In this document: piece by piece, positions 7,734 through 17,390 of the stretch
How positions within the stretch are numbered: the first letter of the stretch is position 1
Layout of the letters: each line of letters starts with the position of its first letter
Source of the DNA: Methylomonas sp. LW13
Lineage (GTDB): Bacteria; Pseudomonadota; Gammaproteobacteria; Methylococcales; Methylomonadaceae
Assembly (NCBI RefSeq): GCF_016865255.1
Contig: NZ_CP033381.1
Coordinates: 186,001 to 250,000 of the forward strand
DNA: 64,000 bases
Direction: 5' to 3'
The notes under the pieces: generated by a model
Seen by the model: the letters and a program-made list of their open reading frames with translations, nothing else
The model's database searches: none
Told to the model about the DNA's origin: nothing
Made by a program: the position numbers and the translations under genes

Positions 7734-9683
7734 TTAAACTCTAAAGCGCGCGACCAATCGTTTTAGAACCTGCAAATCGCCGGCTTCGCTGTCGGCTTGG
7801 TAGCGTAAGCGAATATAAAGCGCGGTAATCCGCTCAATCGCTTCGGCTAAATCCGGGCGCAGCTTTTTGGCGCGCTCGGCGACGGTTTGGGGACCGTCGC
7901 CAATGTCAACGCTTAAGCCGGCTTTACCTAACTTGGCGCAGAACTGCCGGTACAAGCGCAACGCCGGATCTTGGCGGCGCCGGTTAGGCCGCAACAAGCG
8001 CCAAGCCACGACACCACCGATACCGGCAACGCTAATCACCAGCCAATAGCCAAGCTTCACAAAGCTGTCTATTCCTAAGCTCTGTAAAAACGCTTTCTGA
8101 TTAACCGTGTCATAGTTGATAACCCAGCGTTGCCAGTTGTAATCGACGCTTTGCCACAATTGCCGGCCGCGTTGCAGCCAGGACAAGGTCTTGGCATCGA
8201 GTTGCACCGGGCTGAAATTCACCGCACCGCTAGCAATCTGTAAATCCACATTCACGCCGCGCTCGATGCGTTCCGGAGCGATGGCGGCAGTCGGGTCAAA
8301 TCTGACCCAGCCGCGTCCTTCCAACCAAGCTTCCGCCCAAGCATGAGCATCGGCTTGCCTGATCTCCAGAAAGCCGCCGACTTGGTTAATCTGCCCACCT
8401 TGATAACCGCCCACCACCCGGGCCGGAATCTCCGCCACGCGCAGCAAATAGACGAAGGCCGTGGCGTAATGGCTACAAAACCCGGCACGGCGCTCAAACA
8501 AAAACGTCTCGATGGGTTTATCCGGCATCGCTTCCGGGCTTAAGGTGTAATGAAAATTTTCCTGCCGGAAATATTGCAACAAATTGGCGATAAACAACTC
8601 GGGGCTTGCTGGCCGGCCTTGTAACTGCTTAACCAATTCGACGATTTTTTCCGACGCTTTGCCGGGTAGTTGCAAGCTTTCCCGACGCTCGGATTTACTG
8701 ATGCCGCCGGTGTTATAGGCTGGCGACGAGCTCAGCCGATACTCGGCGCGGTCGCCGGGGTTTTTGTTGGTAATTAATTGATACAAACCGTTGCGCCGCA
8801 AGCCTTCAAACTGGCTGGGCATCTCCAGCGCGAATACCCAATTCTGTTTTTGCGGCTCCATCATCAGCGTGTAATCGTAAGTCGTGCCGGTAAAAACAGG
8901 TTGATCCGGATTTTTCTCCCGCCCTAACACCGGCGGCGCTCGCCAACTTACGCCATCGGTATTGGCATACACCGGCCCGCGCCAATAGCGCTGCGCGGGC
9001 GGCGGCAGGTCGCCGGTGAATTTGACACGGAACACCAGTTCCGGCGATAGACTCAATTCGGCAATCGAGCCTGGCTCCAATGTATTGCTTAAACCGCTTT
9101 TGGCATGCGTATCATCGTCCAACCAACTCCAGTGCGGTGCTTCCAGTCGCGGGAACAACACAAACAACACCAGAGCCAGCGGCAGGCTTTGCAGAATAAT
9201 CGCCGCCGAAATTTTTAAAGCCGCCAGGGTTTGCGGCGCCTGGCTGTTTTGCGTAATCAAGGTAGCCAGCAAGACCCCGCACACCAGCAGGATATAAAGC
9301 GCCATCAAGATACTTTCTTCGTACAAAAACTGCGTCACGGCGACGATGAAAGCCAGATAAACGATCACATACACATCGCGCCGGCCGTGAATTTCCAGTA
9401 ACTTCAAACCCAAGGCCACCACGAACAGACTGGTACCGGCATCGCGGCCGAATACCGAGTGCTGCTGACTGTATAACAAGCCTATTCCCAGCAGCATCAA
9501 TAAAAACACGCCAAGCCGGTTCGGCAAATAGCGGGGCTGCCAAATACTCAGCAAGCGCCAAAGCAGCAGCAAGGTAAAAAAACTGAACAATATCGGCGGA
9601 ATATGCCAGGCATGCGGCAAGGTGATCAGGCCTATCGAACCCAACATAAACAACATCAGCCGTGTGGAGGGTAGAAACGGCAT
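7734..9683 (-). CDS. tgpA: TgpA-like transmembrane transglutaminase
   Basis: A 649-residue protein with about six N-terminal transmembrane helices (DUF3488, residues about 10-200), a periplasmic transglutaminase core, one further helix near 560 and a cytoplasmic C-terminus (DUF4129-like). The Cys-His-Asp triad is visible as R-A-G-F-C-S-H-Y-A, then D-A-H-A-W-A-E-A-W and R-F-D-P-T-A-A. It resembles Pseudomonas TgpA, an essential protein with periplasmic transglutaminase activity. ATG at 9683 lies two bases after the DUF58 stop, which favours this start over the upstream one at 9815. Third gene of a moxR-DUF58-tgpA operon. Confidence 0.9.
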   Translation of the reverse strand: MPFLPSTRLMLFMLGSIGLITLPHAWHIPPILFSFFTLLLLWRLLSIWQPRYLPNRLGVFLLMLLGIGLLYSQQHSVFGRDAGTSLFVVALGLKLLEIHGRRDVYVIVYLAFIVAVTQFLYEESILMALYILLVCGVLLATLITQNSQAPQTLAALKISAAIILQSLPLALVLFVLFPRLEAPHWSWLDDDTHAKSGLSNTLEPGSIAELSLSPELVFRVKFTGDLPPPAQRYWRGPVYANTDGVSWRAPPVLGREKNPDQPVFTGTTYDYTLMMEPQKQNWVFALEMPSQFEGLRRNGLYQLITNKNPGDRAEYRLSSSPAYNTGGISKSERRESLQLPGKASEKIVELVKQLQGRPASPELFIANLLQYFRQENFHYTLSPEAMPDKPIETFLFERRAGFCSHYATAFVYLLRVAEIPARVVGGYQGGQINQVGGFLEIRQADAHAWAEAWLEGRGWVRFDPTAAIAPERIERGVNVDLQIASGAVNFSPVQLDAKTLSWLQRGRQLWQSVDYNWQRWVINYDTVNQKAFLQSLGIDSFVKLGYWLVISVAGIGGVVAWRLLRPNRRRQDPALRLYRQFCAKLGKAGLSVDIGDGPQTVAERAKKLRPDLAEAIERITALYIRLRYQADSEAGDLQVLKRLVARFRV

Positions 9684-9685
9684 GC

Positions 9686-10636
9686 TCAAAACAGCGCCAA
9701 GGCTTGCAGGCAGTGACGGTAATGCGCGGCGCCGTTGTCCGGCGGCAGACGCAAGCCGGGCAGTACCAAGCCGTAGCGTAAGCCGGCCTGTTCGGCGTCC
9801 ACTAGCCAACGGCATAACTGGCTGAGGCGTTCTTCGGTGTGATGCCCCGGTGCCTGTTGATAATCCAACAACAATTCACTCGCACTGGCGCCGCTGTAAT
9901 GTTTACTGTGTACGCCCTGGCCTTTGGCGAAGGCTTTCCAATGGATTTGCCGAATCGCGTCGCCACGCTGATACACTCTTACGCCATCAAACTCATCCCC
10001 GCTGCGGCGGTTTTGGCCGGGTTTATCCTGACCGCCGTCGCTATCCGGAAACGGCAGTAATTTACTGGCCGGCTTGGGATACACCAGCAGCGGGCTATCG
10101 AAACGTAGTGGCGCCCAAGCCCGAAATAAACCCAAGGGGTAGGTACTGGAAAGGGTCAGCGTACCCGGCAATTGCCAGCCGCGTTGCCGGGTGGGCTGAT
10201 ACAGCGTGACGGTTTGGGTTTGTTCGGCGGCCAAGCTTATGGATAACTCGGATTGCAAAGCCAAATCCAACGCAAAGCGCGGCTGCGAACCCGGATTGCT
10301 GATCTGGAAATTAAACGGACCGGCCTGGCCGGCAAACACCGCGTGCTGCCGGGCCGGCTGAATCGCTAATCCGGCCAAGGCTTTGAAGCTGTGCAGGATG
10401 GTCACGAAAAAGATGCTGGCCAGTAAAAATCCCAGTAAATACGCCAAGTTATTGTTGTAGACAAAACCTATCAGCACCAGCAACAGAATCAACAGTACAA
10501 AAGCCAAGCCGCGTTGCGTGGGGAGAATAAATACCCGCCGCTGCGTCAACACAATCGGTCCTGCGGTCGGCGCTTCGCCGGTAAAAAAGCGCGATAGTTT
10601 AAAGCGCTGTTTTAAGGATAAGGCCGCTTCGCTCAA
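9686..10636 (-). CDS. DUF58 domain protein
   Basis: A 316-residue protein with two membrane helices near residues 40-85. The C-terminal DUF58/vWA-like region includes D-E-F-D-G-V-R-V-Y-Q-R-G-D-A-I-R-Q-I-H-W-K-A, the DUF58 signature. It probably starts at TTG (10636), overlapping the moxR stop as TTGA, a coupled arrangement. DUF58 proteins accompany MoxR ATPases and are thought to be their substrates or partners in assembling or remodelling membrane complexes. Confidence 0.88.
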   Translation of the reverse strand: MSEAALSLKQRFKLSRFFTGEAPTAGPIVLTQRRVFILPTQRGLAFVLLILLLVLIGFVYNNNLAYLLGFLLASIFFVTILHSFKALAGLAIQPARQHAVFAGQAGPFNFQISNPGSQPRFALDLALQSELSISLAAEQTQTVTLYQPTRQRGWQLPGTLTLSSTYPLGLFRAWAPLRFDSPLLVYPKPASKLLPFPDSDGGQDKPGQNRRSGDEFDGVRVYQRGDAIRQIHWKAFAKGQGVHSKHYSGASASELLLDYQQAPGHHTEERLSQLCRWLVDAEQAGLRYGLVLPGLRLPPDNGAAHYRHCLQALALF

Positions 10637-11538
10637 AATACCGGCACATGCTTGAGAATGGGCGCGACGATGGCCGCCGAATCATTGGCGCCCACGTTTA
10701 AACGATGTCCGGCCACTGCCGGCAAAACCGCTTGCAGATCTTCAGGCAACACGGCCTTGCGCTTGTCGATAAGCGCCCATGCCTTGGCGGCGGCCAGCAA
10801 ACCCAGTCCGGCCCGCGGCGACAAACCGTTGGCAAAGTCCGTGGATTGGCGGCTGAACGCCAGAATGGCTTGCAGATAATCCAGCAAGGCCTGCGATACG
10901 TGTACCTGATCCGCCGCCTGTTGCAACTCTGCCAATTGCGCGGGTAGTAACGCTACAGGCAACTCGTCGATCAAGACATGCCGGGGTTGACCGCTTAGTA
11001 ATTCCCGTTCGGCTTGCCGGCTGGGATAACCTAACTCGATACGCATCAAAAACCTATCGACTTGCGATTCCGGTAAAGGGAAGGTGCCAATCTGATGCGC
11101 CGGATTCTGGGTAGCGATGACGAAAAACGGTTGCGGCAGGGGATAAGTACGGCCTTCTACCGTTACCTGCCGTTCTTCCATCGCCTCTAATAACGCACTT
11201 TGCGCCTTGGGCGTGGCCCGGTTGATTTCGTCGGCCAGGATCATTTGTTTGAAAATTGGCCCGGGGTGAAAACTGAAGAGCTGTTGATGGGCATCGAATA
11301 CCGAGGATCCGACGATGTCGGCCGGCAAAATATCGCTGGTGAATTGAATCCGCTGATATTCCAGACCAAACAAGCGCGCCAGAGTGTGGGAGAGGGTGGT
11401 TTTGCCGACACCGGGAATGTCCTCAATCAGCAAATGCCCTCTGGCCAACAGGCAGCACACCGCCAGACGAATTTGGGGTTGTTTACCGAGAATGACTTGA
11501 TTGGCGGCGGCGAGTAAGCGGTCGAGAGCAAGGTCCAT
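10633..11538 (-). CDS. MoxR-family AAA+ ATPase
   Basis: A 301-residue AAA+ ATPase with Walker A G-V-G-K-T-T (residues 43-48), Walker B I-L-A-D-E-I-N-R-A, the sensor strand V-I-A-T-Q-N-P, and P-L-P-E-S-Q-V-D-R-F-L-M-R. These match the MoxR group, which acts as a chaperone for maturation of protein complexes with vWA-domain partners. It starts the moxR-DUF58-tgpA operon. This group is common near transglutaminase genes and does not imply a methanol-dehydrogenase role. Confidence 0.92.
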   Translation of the reverse strand: MDLALDRLLAAANQVILGKQPQIRLAVCCLLARGHLLIEDIPGVGKTTLSHTLARLFGLEYQRIQFTSDILPADIVGSSVFDAHQQLFSFHPGPIFKQMILADEINRATPKAQSALLEAMEERQVTVEGRTYPLPQPFFVIATQNPAHQIGTFPLPESQVDRFLMRIELGYPSRQAERELLSGQPRHVLIDELPVALLPAQLAELQQAADQVHVSQALLDYLQAILAFSRQSTDFANGLSPRAGLGLLAAAKAWALIDKRKAVLPEDLQAVLPAVAGHRLNVGANDSAAIVAPILKHVPVF

Positions 11539-11683
11539 TGTGCAAAAAGCTAGAAATGTCGATGACTCGAGTATAGATCAGCTTGGTTGCACCTGCTATC
11601 GGCTTCATTGTATAAACCAGGGATTGACATCCGGCCGACAGAAGCCGGTTATTAAACCATGCAGCCCTGCTGCGGAGAGCACC

Positions 11684-12025
11684 ATGAAAGACTATACCGA
11701 TGTACGCGACCAACTATTGAATATGCTGGAAGACCTGGACGACAGGCTGGGAAAAATCACCGAAGACGTCAGGCACACCGACAAACCGCTGGCCCAGGAT
11801 TTTTCCGAACAGGCCGTCGAAACCGAAAATGACGAAGTCTTGGACGCCTTGGGCAATGCTACGCGCGACGAAGTCGAAAAAATCAAACAAGCCATTTCCC
11901 GCATCGATGCCGGTACCTACGGCATTTGCCTGAGTTGCGGCGAACCCATAAAAAAGGAACGCTTGGCTGCGGTGCCGTATGCCAATCAATGTATACACTG
12001 CGCCGAAAAAAGCCAGCACCGCTAG
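11684..12025 (+). CDS. DksA/TraR-family zinc-finger protein
   Basis: A 113-residue protein with an acidic N-terminal coiled coil (about residues 1-75) and a C4 zinc finger, C-L-S-C-G-E-P-I then C-I-H-C. The spacing I-D-A-G-T-Y-G-I-C-x-x-C-G-x-x-I is characteristic of DksA/TraR-type proteins, which bind the secondary channel of RNA polymerase. The ATG at 11684 has a GGAGAG site upstream. It is shorter than true DksA (about 150 residues), so it is probably a DksA-like paralogue. Confidence 0.85.
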   Translation: MKDYTDVRDQLLNMLEDLDDRLGKITEDVRHTDKPLAQDFSEQAVETENDEVLDALGNATRDEVEKIKQAISRIDAGTYGICLSCGEPIKKERLAAVPYANQCIHCAEKSQHR

Positions 12026-12141
12026 GCCGATCCACCACTCACCAGCATAAGGGTTGCTGCCAAGCAGGAATAAGCCGGCCGGTTTTGAATTGTGTACTAT
12101 CCTTGCCGACGATCATTCCTTTTATTGTTGGGACATAAATC

Positions 12142-13179
12142 ATGGATATCGCCGAACTCTTGACCTTTTCCGTCAAAAACAAAGCCTCCGACTTGCATCT
12201 TTCCGCCGGCCTGCCGCCGATGATTCGGGTGGACGGCGACATCCGCCGTATCAATATCCCGTCCTTAAATCACAAGGAAGTCCACGCGCTGATTTACGAC
12301 ATCATGAACGACAAGCAGCGCCGCGATTACGAAGAGTTTCTGGAAACCGACTTCTCGTTCGCGCTGCCCGGCGTGGCTCGCTTCCGGGTCAACGCCTTCA
12401 ATCAGGATAGAGGCGCCGGCGCGGTATTCCGGACCATTCCGTCCAAGGTGTTAACCCTGGAAGAATTGGACGCGCCGAAATTTTTCGCGGAATTGTGTAC
12501 CAAACCGCGCGGCCTGATTCTAGTGACCGGCCCAACCGGTTCCGGTAAATCCACCACGCTGGCGGCGATGGTGAATCACATTAATACCAACGATTACGCA
12601 CACATCCTGACCGTCGAAGACCCTATCGAGTTTGTCCACGAAAGCCAGAAATGCCTAATCAACCAGCGCGAAGTACATCGCGATACCTTAGGTTTCAACG
12701 AAGCCTTGCGCTCGGCACTGCGGGAAGACCCGGACATCATTCTGGTGGGTGAGATGCGGGATTTGGAAACCATCCGCCTGGCCTTGACCGCCGCGGAAAC
12801 CGGCCACTTGGTGTTCGGCACCCTGCATACCACCTCGGCCGCGAAAACCATAGACCGGATTATCGACGTGTTCCCTGCCGCCGAAAAAGATATGATCCGG
12901 GCCATGCTGTCCGAATCCTTGCAGGCGGTTATCTCGCAAACGCTATTGAAAAAAGTCGGTGGCGGCCGGATTGCCGCCCACGAAATCATGGTCGGCACCC
13001 CTGCCATCCGCAACCTGATCCGCGAAGCCAAGGTGGCGCAGATGTATTCCGCGATCCAAACCGGCCGTAAAGACGGCATGCAGACGCTGGATCAAAACCT
13101 GAAGGAATTGGTCGACAAAGGCTTGATTACTGCGAAAGGCGCGATGGTCAAAGCCGTCAACAAAGATATGTTCCGTTAA
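12142..13179 (+). CDS. pilT: PilT, type IV pilus retraction ATPase
   Basis: A 345-residue hexameric ATPase that drives type IV pilus disassembly and twitching motility. Walker A G-P-T-G-S-G-K-S-T is at residues 130-138. The Asp box T-V-E-D-P-I-E-F-V-H, Walker B D-P-D-I-I-L-V-G-E-M-R-D and His box T-G-H-L-V-F-G-T-L-H-T follow. The C-terminal A-I-R-N-L-I-R-E motif (AIRNLIRE) is diagnostic of PilT. It is followed after 15 bases by pilU. Pilus structural genes are not in this window. Confidence 0.97.
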   Translation: MDIAELLTFSVKNKASDLHLSAGLPPMIRVDGDIRRINIPSLNHKEVHALIYDIMNDKQRRDYEEFLETDFSFALPGVARFRVNAFNQDRGAGAVFRTIPSKVLTLEELDAPKFFAELCTKPRGLILVTGPTGSGKSTTLAAMVNHINTNDYAHILTVEDPIEFVHESQKCLINQREVHRDTLGFNEALRSALREDPDIILVGEMRDLETIRLALTAAETGHLVFGTLHTTSAAKTIDRIIDVFPAAEKDMIRAMLSESLQAVISQTLLKKVGGGRIAAHEIMVGTPAIRNLIREAKVAQMYSAIQTGRKDGMQTLDQNLKELVDKGLITAKGAMVKAVNKDMFR

Positions 13180-13194
13180 ATTTTAGGAGGCGTC

Positions 13195-14328
13195 ATGGAC
13201 TTTAAAGCCCTATTGGCCCTGATGGTGGAAAAGAAAGCGTCCGACTTGTTCATCACCGCCGGCCGGCCGCCGTCGATGAAAGTCAACGGCAAAGTCGTCG
13301 AAGTGTCCAAATCCGTTTTAACTAGCGAACAGACCATGATGCTGGTTCTCAGTATCATGTCGCAGCGCCAACGCGACGAGTTTGAAAACACTCACGAATG
13401 CCAGTTTGCCTTGAGTGCCCACAGTCTTGGCCGGTTCCGGGTCAGTGCGTTTACCCAACGCGACTCGGCCGGCATGGTGTTGCGCCGCATCGAAACCACC
13501 ATCCCCAGCGCAGAGGAATTGCACCTGCCGCCGGTGTTGAAAGAACTGATCATGTACAAGCGCGGTCTGGTGATGTTTGTCGGTGCCACCGGTACCGGTA
13601 AATCCACCTCGCTGGCGGCCTTGATTCGGCACCGCAACGAAAACAGCAGCGGCCATATCATTTCCATTGAAGACCCTATCGAGTTTATCCATCCGCACAA
13701 GGGCTGCATCATCACCCAGCGCGAAGTGGGCCTGGATACCGAATCGTTTGAAGTGGCGTTAAAAAACACCCTGCGCCAAGCGCCGGACGTAATCCTGATT
13801 GGCGAGGTCAGAAGCCGGGACACCATGCAACATGCGATCACCTTCGCCGAAACCGGGCATTTGTGCGTCTGTACCCTGCACGCCAATAACGCCAACCAGG
13901 CCTTAGACCGCATTCTGCATTTTTTCCCGGAAGAAATGCACAGCCAGCTGTTCATGGATTTGTCTTTGAACTTGCGCGGTATCGTCGCCCAACAATTGAT
14001 TCAGCGCGCCGACGGCAAGGGCCGCTACCCGGCTATTGAGATTTTGCTGAATACCCCGCTGGCATCAGACATGATCCGCAAGGGCGAAGTACACAAATTA
14101 AAAGAACTGATGAAAAGCTCCCGCGAGCATGGCATGCAGACTTTCGACCAAGCGCTTTACGATCTGTATACGGCGGGTAAAATTGGTTACGATGACGCCT
14201 TGCACGCTGCCGACTCCCGCAACGAGGTGCGCCTGATGATTAAACTGGGGGCCGAGAACGTCAACTTCGAAACCGCCGGCATGACCCTGGCCGAAAACGA
14301 CGACGAGGGAGGCAGTCTTTTTAAATAG
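13195..14328 (+). CDS. pilU: PilU, accessory type IV pilus retraction ATPase
   Basis: A 377-residue PilT paralogue. Walker A G-A-T-G-T-G-K-S-T is at 130-138, with S-I-E-D-P-I-E-F-I-H and A-P-D-V-I-L-I-G-E-V-R. It has a longer, acidic C-terminal tail typical of PilU. PilU works with PilT to add retraction force. A strong AGGAGG site seven bases before ATG marks the start. It forms an operon with pilT. Confidence 0.95.
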   Translation: MDFKALLALMVEKKASDLFITAGRPPSMKVNGKVVEVSKSVLTSEQTMMLVLSIMSQRQRDEFENTHECQFALSAHSLGRFRVSAFTQRDSAGMVLRRIETTIPSAEELHLPPVLKELIMYKRGLVMFVGATGTGKSTSLAALIRHRNENSSGHIISIEDPIEFIHPHKGCIITQREVGLDTESFEVALKNTLRQAPDVILIGEVRSRDTMQHAITFAETGHLCVCTLHANNANQALDRILHFFPEEMHSQLFMDLSLNLRGIVAQQLIQRADGKGRYPAIEILLNTPLASDMIRKGEVHKLKELMKSSREHGMQTFDQALYDLYTAGKIGYDDALHAADSRNEVRLMIKLGAENVNFETAGMTLAENDDEGGSLFK

Positions 14329-14345
14329 CCCTGGATATAACTCGC

Positions 14346-15527
14346 TTGTATACATTTAGTACTAGTAAAGTCTCGCTACAAAACGCCGGTTCGGCACTGT
14401 TAATAACACTTTTGGCGGGCTGCGCCTCGCAGCCGCCCGCCGGCGATAAAGCCAATACTCGCGTCCGCACACCCACCCAACAAACCGCGCCCAACCAGTC
14501 GCGCCAAGCCACGCCGGACTTACGGCCGTTCGCCAGCGTCGGCGGCTATCACGCTACAGCCGTCACCGGTGATTACGCCGGCTATCCGGCTTTGAACCAG
14601 TTCATCGAACAGATGGTGCAAAAGCACGGCTTTAACCGCGAATATCTGCAAGGCCTGTTCTCGCAAGCCAAACGCAAGCAATGGACGTTGGATTATCTGG
14701 CCAAATCCGATCAGGGCATGAAAGGTAAAACCAGCAAAGGCGGCTGGACCCGCTACCGCGCGCAATTTCTGGACGACCGGCATATCAACGCCGGCATCAG
14801 CTTCTGGCAACAGCATCATGCAACGCTGCAACGCGCCAGCCAGCAATACGGCGTGCCGGCCGAATACATCCTGGGCATCATGGCCGTGGAAACCACTTTC
14901 GGCAGCTTCGTCGGCAACCATAGAATCATCGACGCGCTAACGACCTTGGGCTTTGACTACCAGCGGCGTGGCGAATATTTCCGCAGCGAACTGGAAAATT
15001 TTCTGGTGATGAGCCGTAGCGAGGGCCTGGACCCCGGCAAACCGGTCGGCTCCTTCGCCGGCGCAATGGGCCTGGGCCAATTCATGCCCGGCAGTTTTTT
15101 GCAATGGGCGGTGGACTTTAACGGCGACGGCCGCCGCGACCTGTGGAATCCGGAGGACGTGATCGGCAGCGTGGCCAATTATTTTGCTCAGCACGGCTGG
15201 CAAGCCGGTCAACCCATCGTCTCGGCCACACGCGGCAGCTTCCATGGCATCGACAGCCTGGAACCCGGCGCGGACCATGCTTATTCTTTGGATACCTTGG
15301 TTAAAGCAGGTGTGGAACCGGCTGACACATGTGCTTGCGATTATCCGTTGCGGCTGTTGTTGCTCAGGCATCAAAGCAAAGACGAATACTTGCTGGGACA
15401 TCCTAACTTTTATGCGATTACCCGCTACAACCAGAGCACGCACTATGCGATGGCGGTGCATGAGTTGGCGTTGGCGATTAAGAGGGGGTATCAGAGGGTG
15501 GCTGTTAATCGGTCTGATGCTGGGTAG
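14346..15527 (+). CDS. mltB: MltB-type lytic murein transglycosylase (lipoprotein)
   Basis: A 393-residue membrane-bound lytic transglycosylase (SLT_2/MltB family) that cleaves peptidoglycan glycan strands. The N-terminus carries a lipoprotein signal with lipobox L-L-A-G-C at about residue 26. The catalytic Glu is in I-M-A-V-E-T-T-F-G-S-F near 182, followed by A-G-A-M-G-L-G-Q-F-M-P-G-S-F near 240 and the C-terminal goose-lysozyme-like fold. The start is probably TTG with a weak ribosome-binding site, 15 bases after pilU; an exact start is uncertain. Confidence 0.88.
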   Translation: MYTFSTSKVSLQNAGSALLITLLAGCASQPPAGDKANTRVRTPTQQTAPNQSRQATPDLRPFASVGGYHATAVTGDYAGYPALNQFIEQMVQKHGFNREYLQGLFSQAKRKQWTLDYLAKSDQGMKGKTSKGGWTRYRAQFLDDRHINAGISFWQQHHATLQRASQQYGVPAEYILGIMAVETTFGSFVGNHRIIDALTTLGFDYQRRGEYFRSELENFLVMSRSEGLDPGKPVGSFAGAMGLGQFMPGSFLQWAVDFNGDGRRDLWNPEDVIGSVANYFAQHGWQAGQPIVSATRGSFHGIDSLEPGADHAYSLDTLVKAGVEPADTCACDYPLRLLLLRHQSKDEYLLGHPNFYAITRYNQSTHYAMAVHELALAIKRGYQRVAVNRSDAG

Positions 15528-15530
15528 GAT

Positions 15531-15793
15531 TTTTGTGTCGCTGGCGCGACGGCTTGATTTAATGTCGGTTCTTGGACCGACAACCGAGATACTTTTCTTT
15601 GCTTGTCCAAAGAAAAGTATCCAAAAGAAAAGACACCCGGATGCCGCTTTGATCCTCCGCTCCTCGCTTTTGAACGGGGTTGCCGAAAGGGGCTTCCTGC
15701 CCCTTCGGCAACGCGATGCATCCCTGCATCGCCCCTGCGGGCTATTCCGCTCAAAAGCTCCGGTGCTCGGCGCGGCATACGGGAACAAAACCA
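15531..15793 (-). repeat. Hairpin-chain repeat, copy B (short form, inverted)
   Basis: Read on the minus strand this matches copies A and C at both ends, but lacks about 90 bp of the middle hairpins (the AAATTCG/CGAATTT to AAAACC/GGTTTT section). It retains the outer stem GCTTTTGAGCGG/CCGTTCAAAAGC (one G-U pair), hairpin GCGATGCA/TGCATCGC, hairpin GTTGCCGAA/TTCGGCAAC and the terminal GTCGGT/ACCGAC and GTCGC/GCGAC stems. It starts four bases after the mltB stop. Confidence 0.75.
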
Positions 15794-15817
15794 TCCCGAT
15801 TTCACGATACCCCGTAG

Positions 15818-15884
15818 GTACGATTAGCGGAGCGTAATCGTACGCAAGACTCACATCCCCCCGATTACGCTTCGCTAATCGGGG
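15818..15884. repeat. Two palindromes of a GATTAGCG...CGTAATC family
   Basis: Two adjacent inverted repeats: GTACGATTA/TAATCGTAC at 15818-15843 and CCCCGATTA/TAATCGGGG at 15859-15884. Both have a GC-rich centre built on GCGNAGCG or its complement. A related palindrome, CGGGTTA/TAACCCG, occurs at 41545-41571. They look like REP-type intergenic repeats and may stabilise or terminate transcripts. Nothing else is evident between here and the gene ending at 16028. Confidence 0.6.
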
Positions 15885-16027
15885 CTACGATGCTATAGAT
15901 AAGTGTCAATCCTTTAGTCTCCATCGGGTAAAACCAGCTGGATTTAATGAGTTGGCCTTTTTGGTCATCGGTTACCGTTGTCATAGTTTTCCGCTGTTTG
16001 TATGTAAGTTAAAATTTAAAGTAAGCT

Positions 16028-16597
16028 TCATGGTTCCATGTATTTTCTAAGGCCCTGTAAATCATCGGGTATATTGGATACATTGGTGCCACATTCATCT
16101 TGATTGTTTTCACCGCAAAGCAATTGTTTTAGATTGCTATATTTACTCATTTTTTTTTCAAAAAATTGAAAAAAAATAGAGTCTTGAATAGTAATATTAA
16201 TGAATTTATCTTTATAGGCGATAAAAACACGCCAAGGTACACTTACACTTTCCTTTGCCCGCTCAAGCTTTTTTGAGGCATCAAATGGAAGCGATAAAAA
16301 TACATCCACCAGTTCATTCAACTGCTCTGCTGTCATCTGTGCATAGCGGTCTTCGGATTCACTACCAAAATCAGTTTTGTTGCGGTGAAAATGGACTTTG
16401 CCATCGGGATATATTTTGATAACGGAAGTAGGAACGCCGCCCCAGGTATGCGTCAACTCGAAAACAGGCTCGGGATTAGTTTCTGCCAAGCTGTTTTGGC
16501 ATGACAATAAGGTGAAACAGAAGGCTGCAAGGCGCAATAACCAACAGGCATTGCGCTGTATTTTCAAACTATTCAAAATCATATAAAACTCCATCAA
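16028..16597 (-). CDS. Exported hypothetical protein
   Basis: A 189-residue frame with an N-terminal signal peptide. Cleavage may follow S-L-A-E; alternatively L-L-S-C could be a lipobox, so it may be a lipoprotein. The mature part has S-V-I-K-I-Y-P-D-G-K-V-H-F-H-R near residue 60, a lysine-rich middle, and a C-terminal pair of cysteines. The base composition is clearly more AT-rich than its neighbours, which suggests acquisition. The start could be MMEFY or MILNS. No domain is confidently recognised. Confidence 0.55.
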   Translation of the reverse strand: MMEFYMILNSLKIQRNACWLLRLAAFCFTLLSCQNSLAETNPEPVFELTHTWGGVPTSVIKIYPDGKVHFHRNKTDFGSESEDRYAQMTAEQLNELVDVFLSLPFDASKKLERAKESVSVPWRVFIAYKDKFINITIQDSIFFQFFEKKMSKYSNLKQLLCGENNQDECGTNVSNIPDDLQGLRKYMEP

Positions 16598-16750
16598 TTA
16601 CCGTTATCACGCGCAATAGGGGCCAGGTCTTGCATTAACGCATTATTATTTTTCATGCGGATAATCTCCAGGTTTTATCATTTGCCGCATTGCCAACGGC
16701 GGAGGCGTTGACTCCTGTCCATCCGTTGAGCCGATCAACGGTATTATCTC

Positions 16751-16773
16751 GTTCCCACGCGCCGCGTGGGAAT
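16751..16773. repeat. REP palindrome 3' of the RAYT gene
   Basis: TTCCCACGC and GCGTGGGAA are perfect arms separated by three bases (GCC). The same palindrome occurs on the other side of the RAYT gene at 17392-17414, so the transposase is bracketed by its own REP sequences. Confidence 0.75.
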
Positions 16774-16797
16774 GCAAACCAGCCGCGCTGCGGTCAG

Positions 16798-17334
16798 CTA
16801 AAACCAATCCCGATAAACCGGCAACAATCCATCCTGCCCCGCATAATTCCGGGCACTCGAATACCGCCAATGCTCCGGTAAATCGACATAGCCGCGTTTG
16901 ACCGGATTCAGGTGGATATAGTCTAATTTCTGCCGCAAGACGTCGGGGTTGTCGATCAACTGCGGATGACTACCTTCTTCCCACAACTGATAATCCCGGT
17001 CGGTTTTATGAGCCTTGCGAAACCAGTTCAATTGCTTCAATAAGCGCTCGGCGTTAATGGCTTGCAAATAATCGATCAGCTGGCGCGCGGTGTATAATTT
17101 GAAGTGGGCCAATTGATGGGATAAATCGTCAACTTGTACCAGCAAATGCAAGTGATTTTCCAAAATGACGTAGCCGTAAATTCGCCAATTGTGCTGCTGT
17201 TGACGGTAAATCAAGGCGTCCAGCACGATTTGCACGGTAGCCGGGCGCGTGAATAACGGTATCCAGTTAAGTACGGTACAGGTTATGAAATGCGGCTGCT
17301 GGGATTGGAGAATGCGGTAACGACTGCGGCCCAT
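16798..17334 (-). CDS. REP-associated tyrosine transposase (RAYT)
   Basis: A 178-residue Y1-type transposase (IS200-like, TnpA_REP family). The metal-binding H-x-H is in I-L-E-N-H-L-H-L-L-V near residue 60. The family C-terminal signature Y-I-H-L-N-P-V-K-R-G-Y-V is near residue 140 and S-S-A-R-N-Y near 160. RAYTs process REP sequences as single-stranded DNA and are tied to spread of REP/BIME elements. It is flanked by a matching palindrome on each side. The length is complete, so it may be functional. Confidence 0.92.
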   Translation of the reverse strand: MGRSRYRILQSQQPHFITCTVLNWIPLFTRPATVQIVLDALIYRQQQHNWRIYGYVILENHLHLLVQVDDLSHQLAHFKLYTARQLIDYLQAINAERLLKQLNWFRKAHKTDRDYQLWEEGSHPQLIDNPDVLRQKLDYIHLNPVKRGYVDLPEHWRYSSARNYAGQDGLLPVYRDWF

Positions 17335-17390
17335 GGGTTTGACCTCGTTTGCTTGCTTTGTCGTATGTTACCGCTGGCGCGGATAGTCTG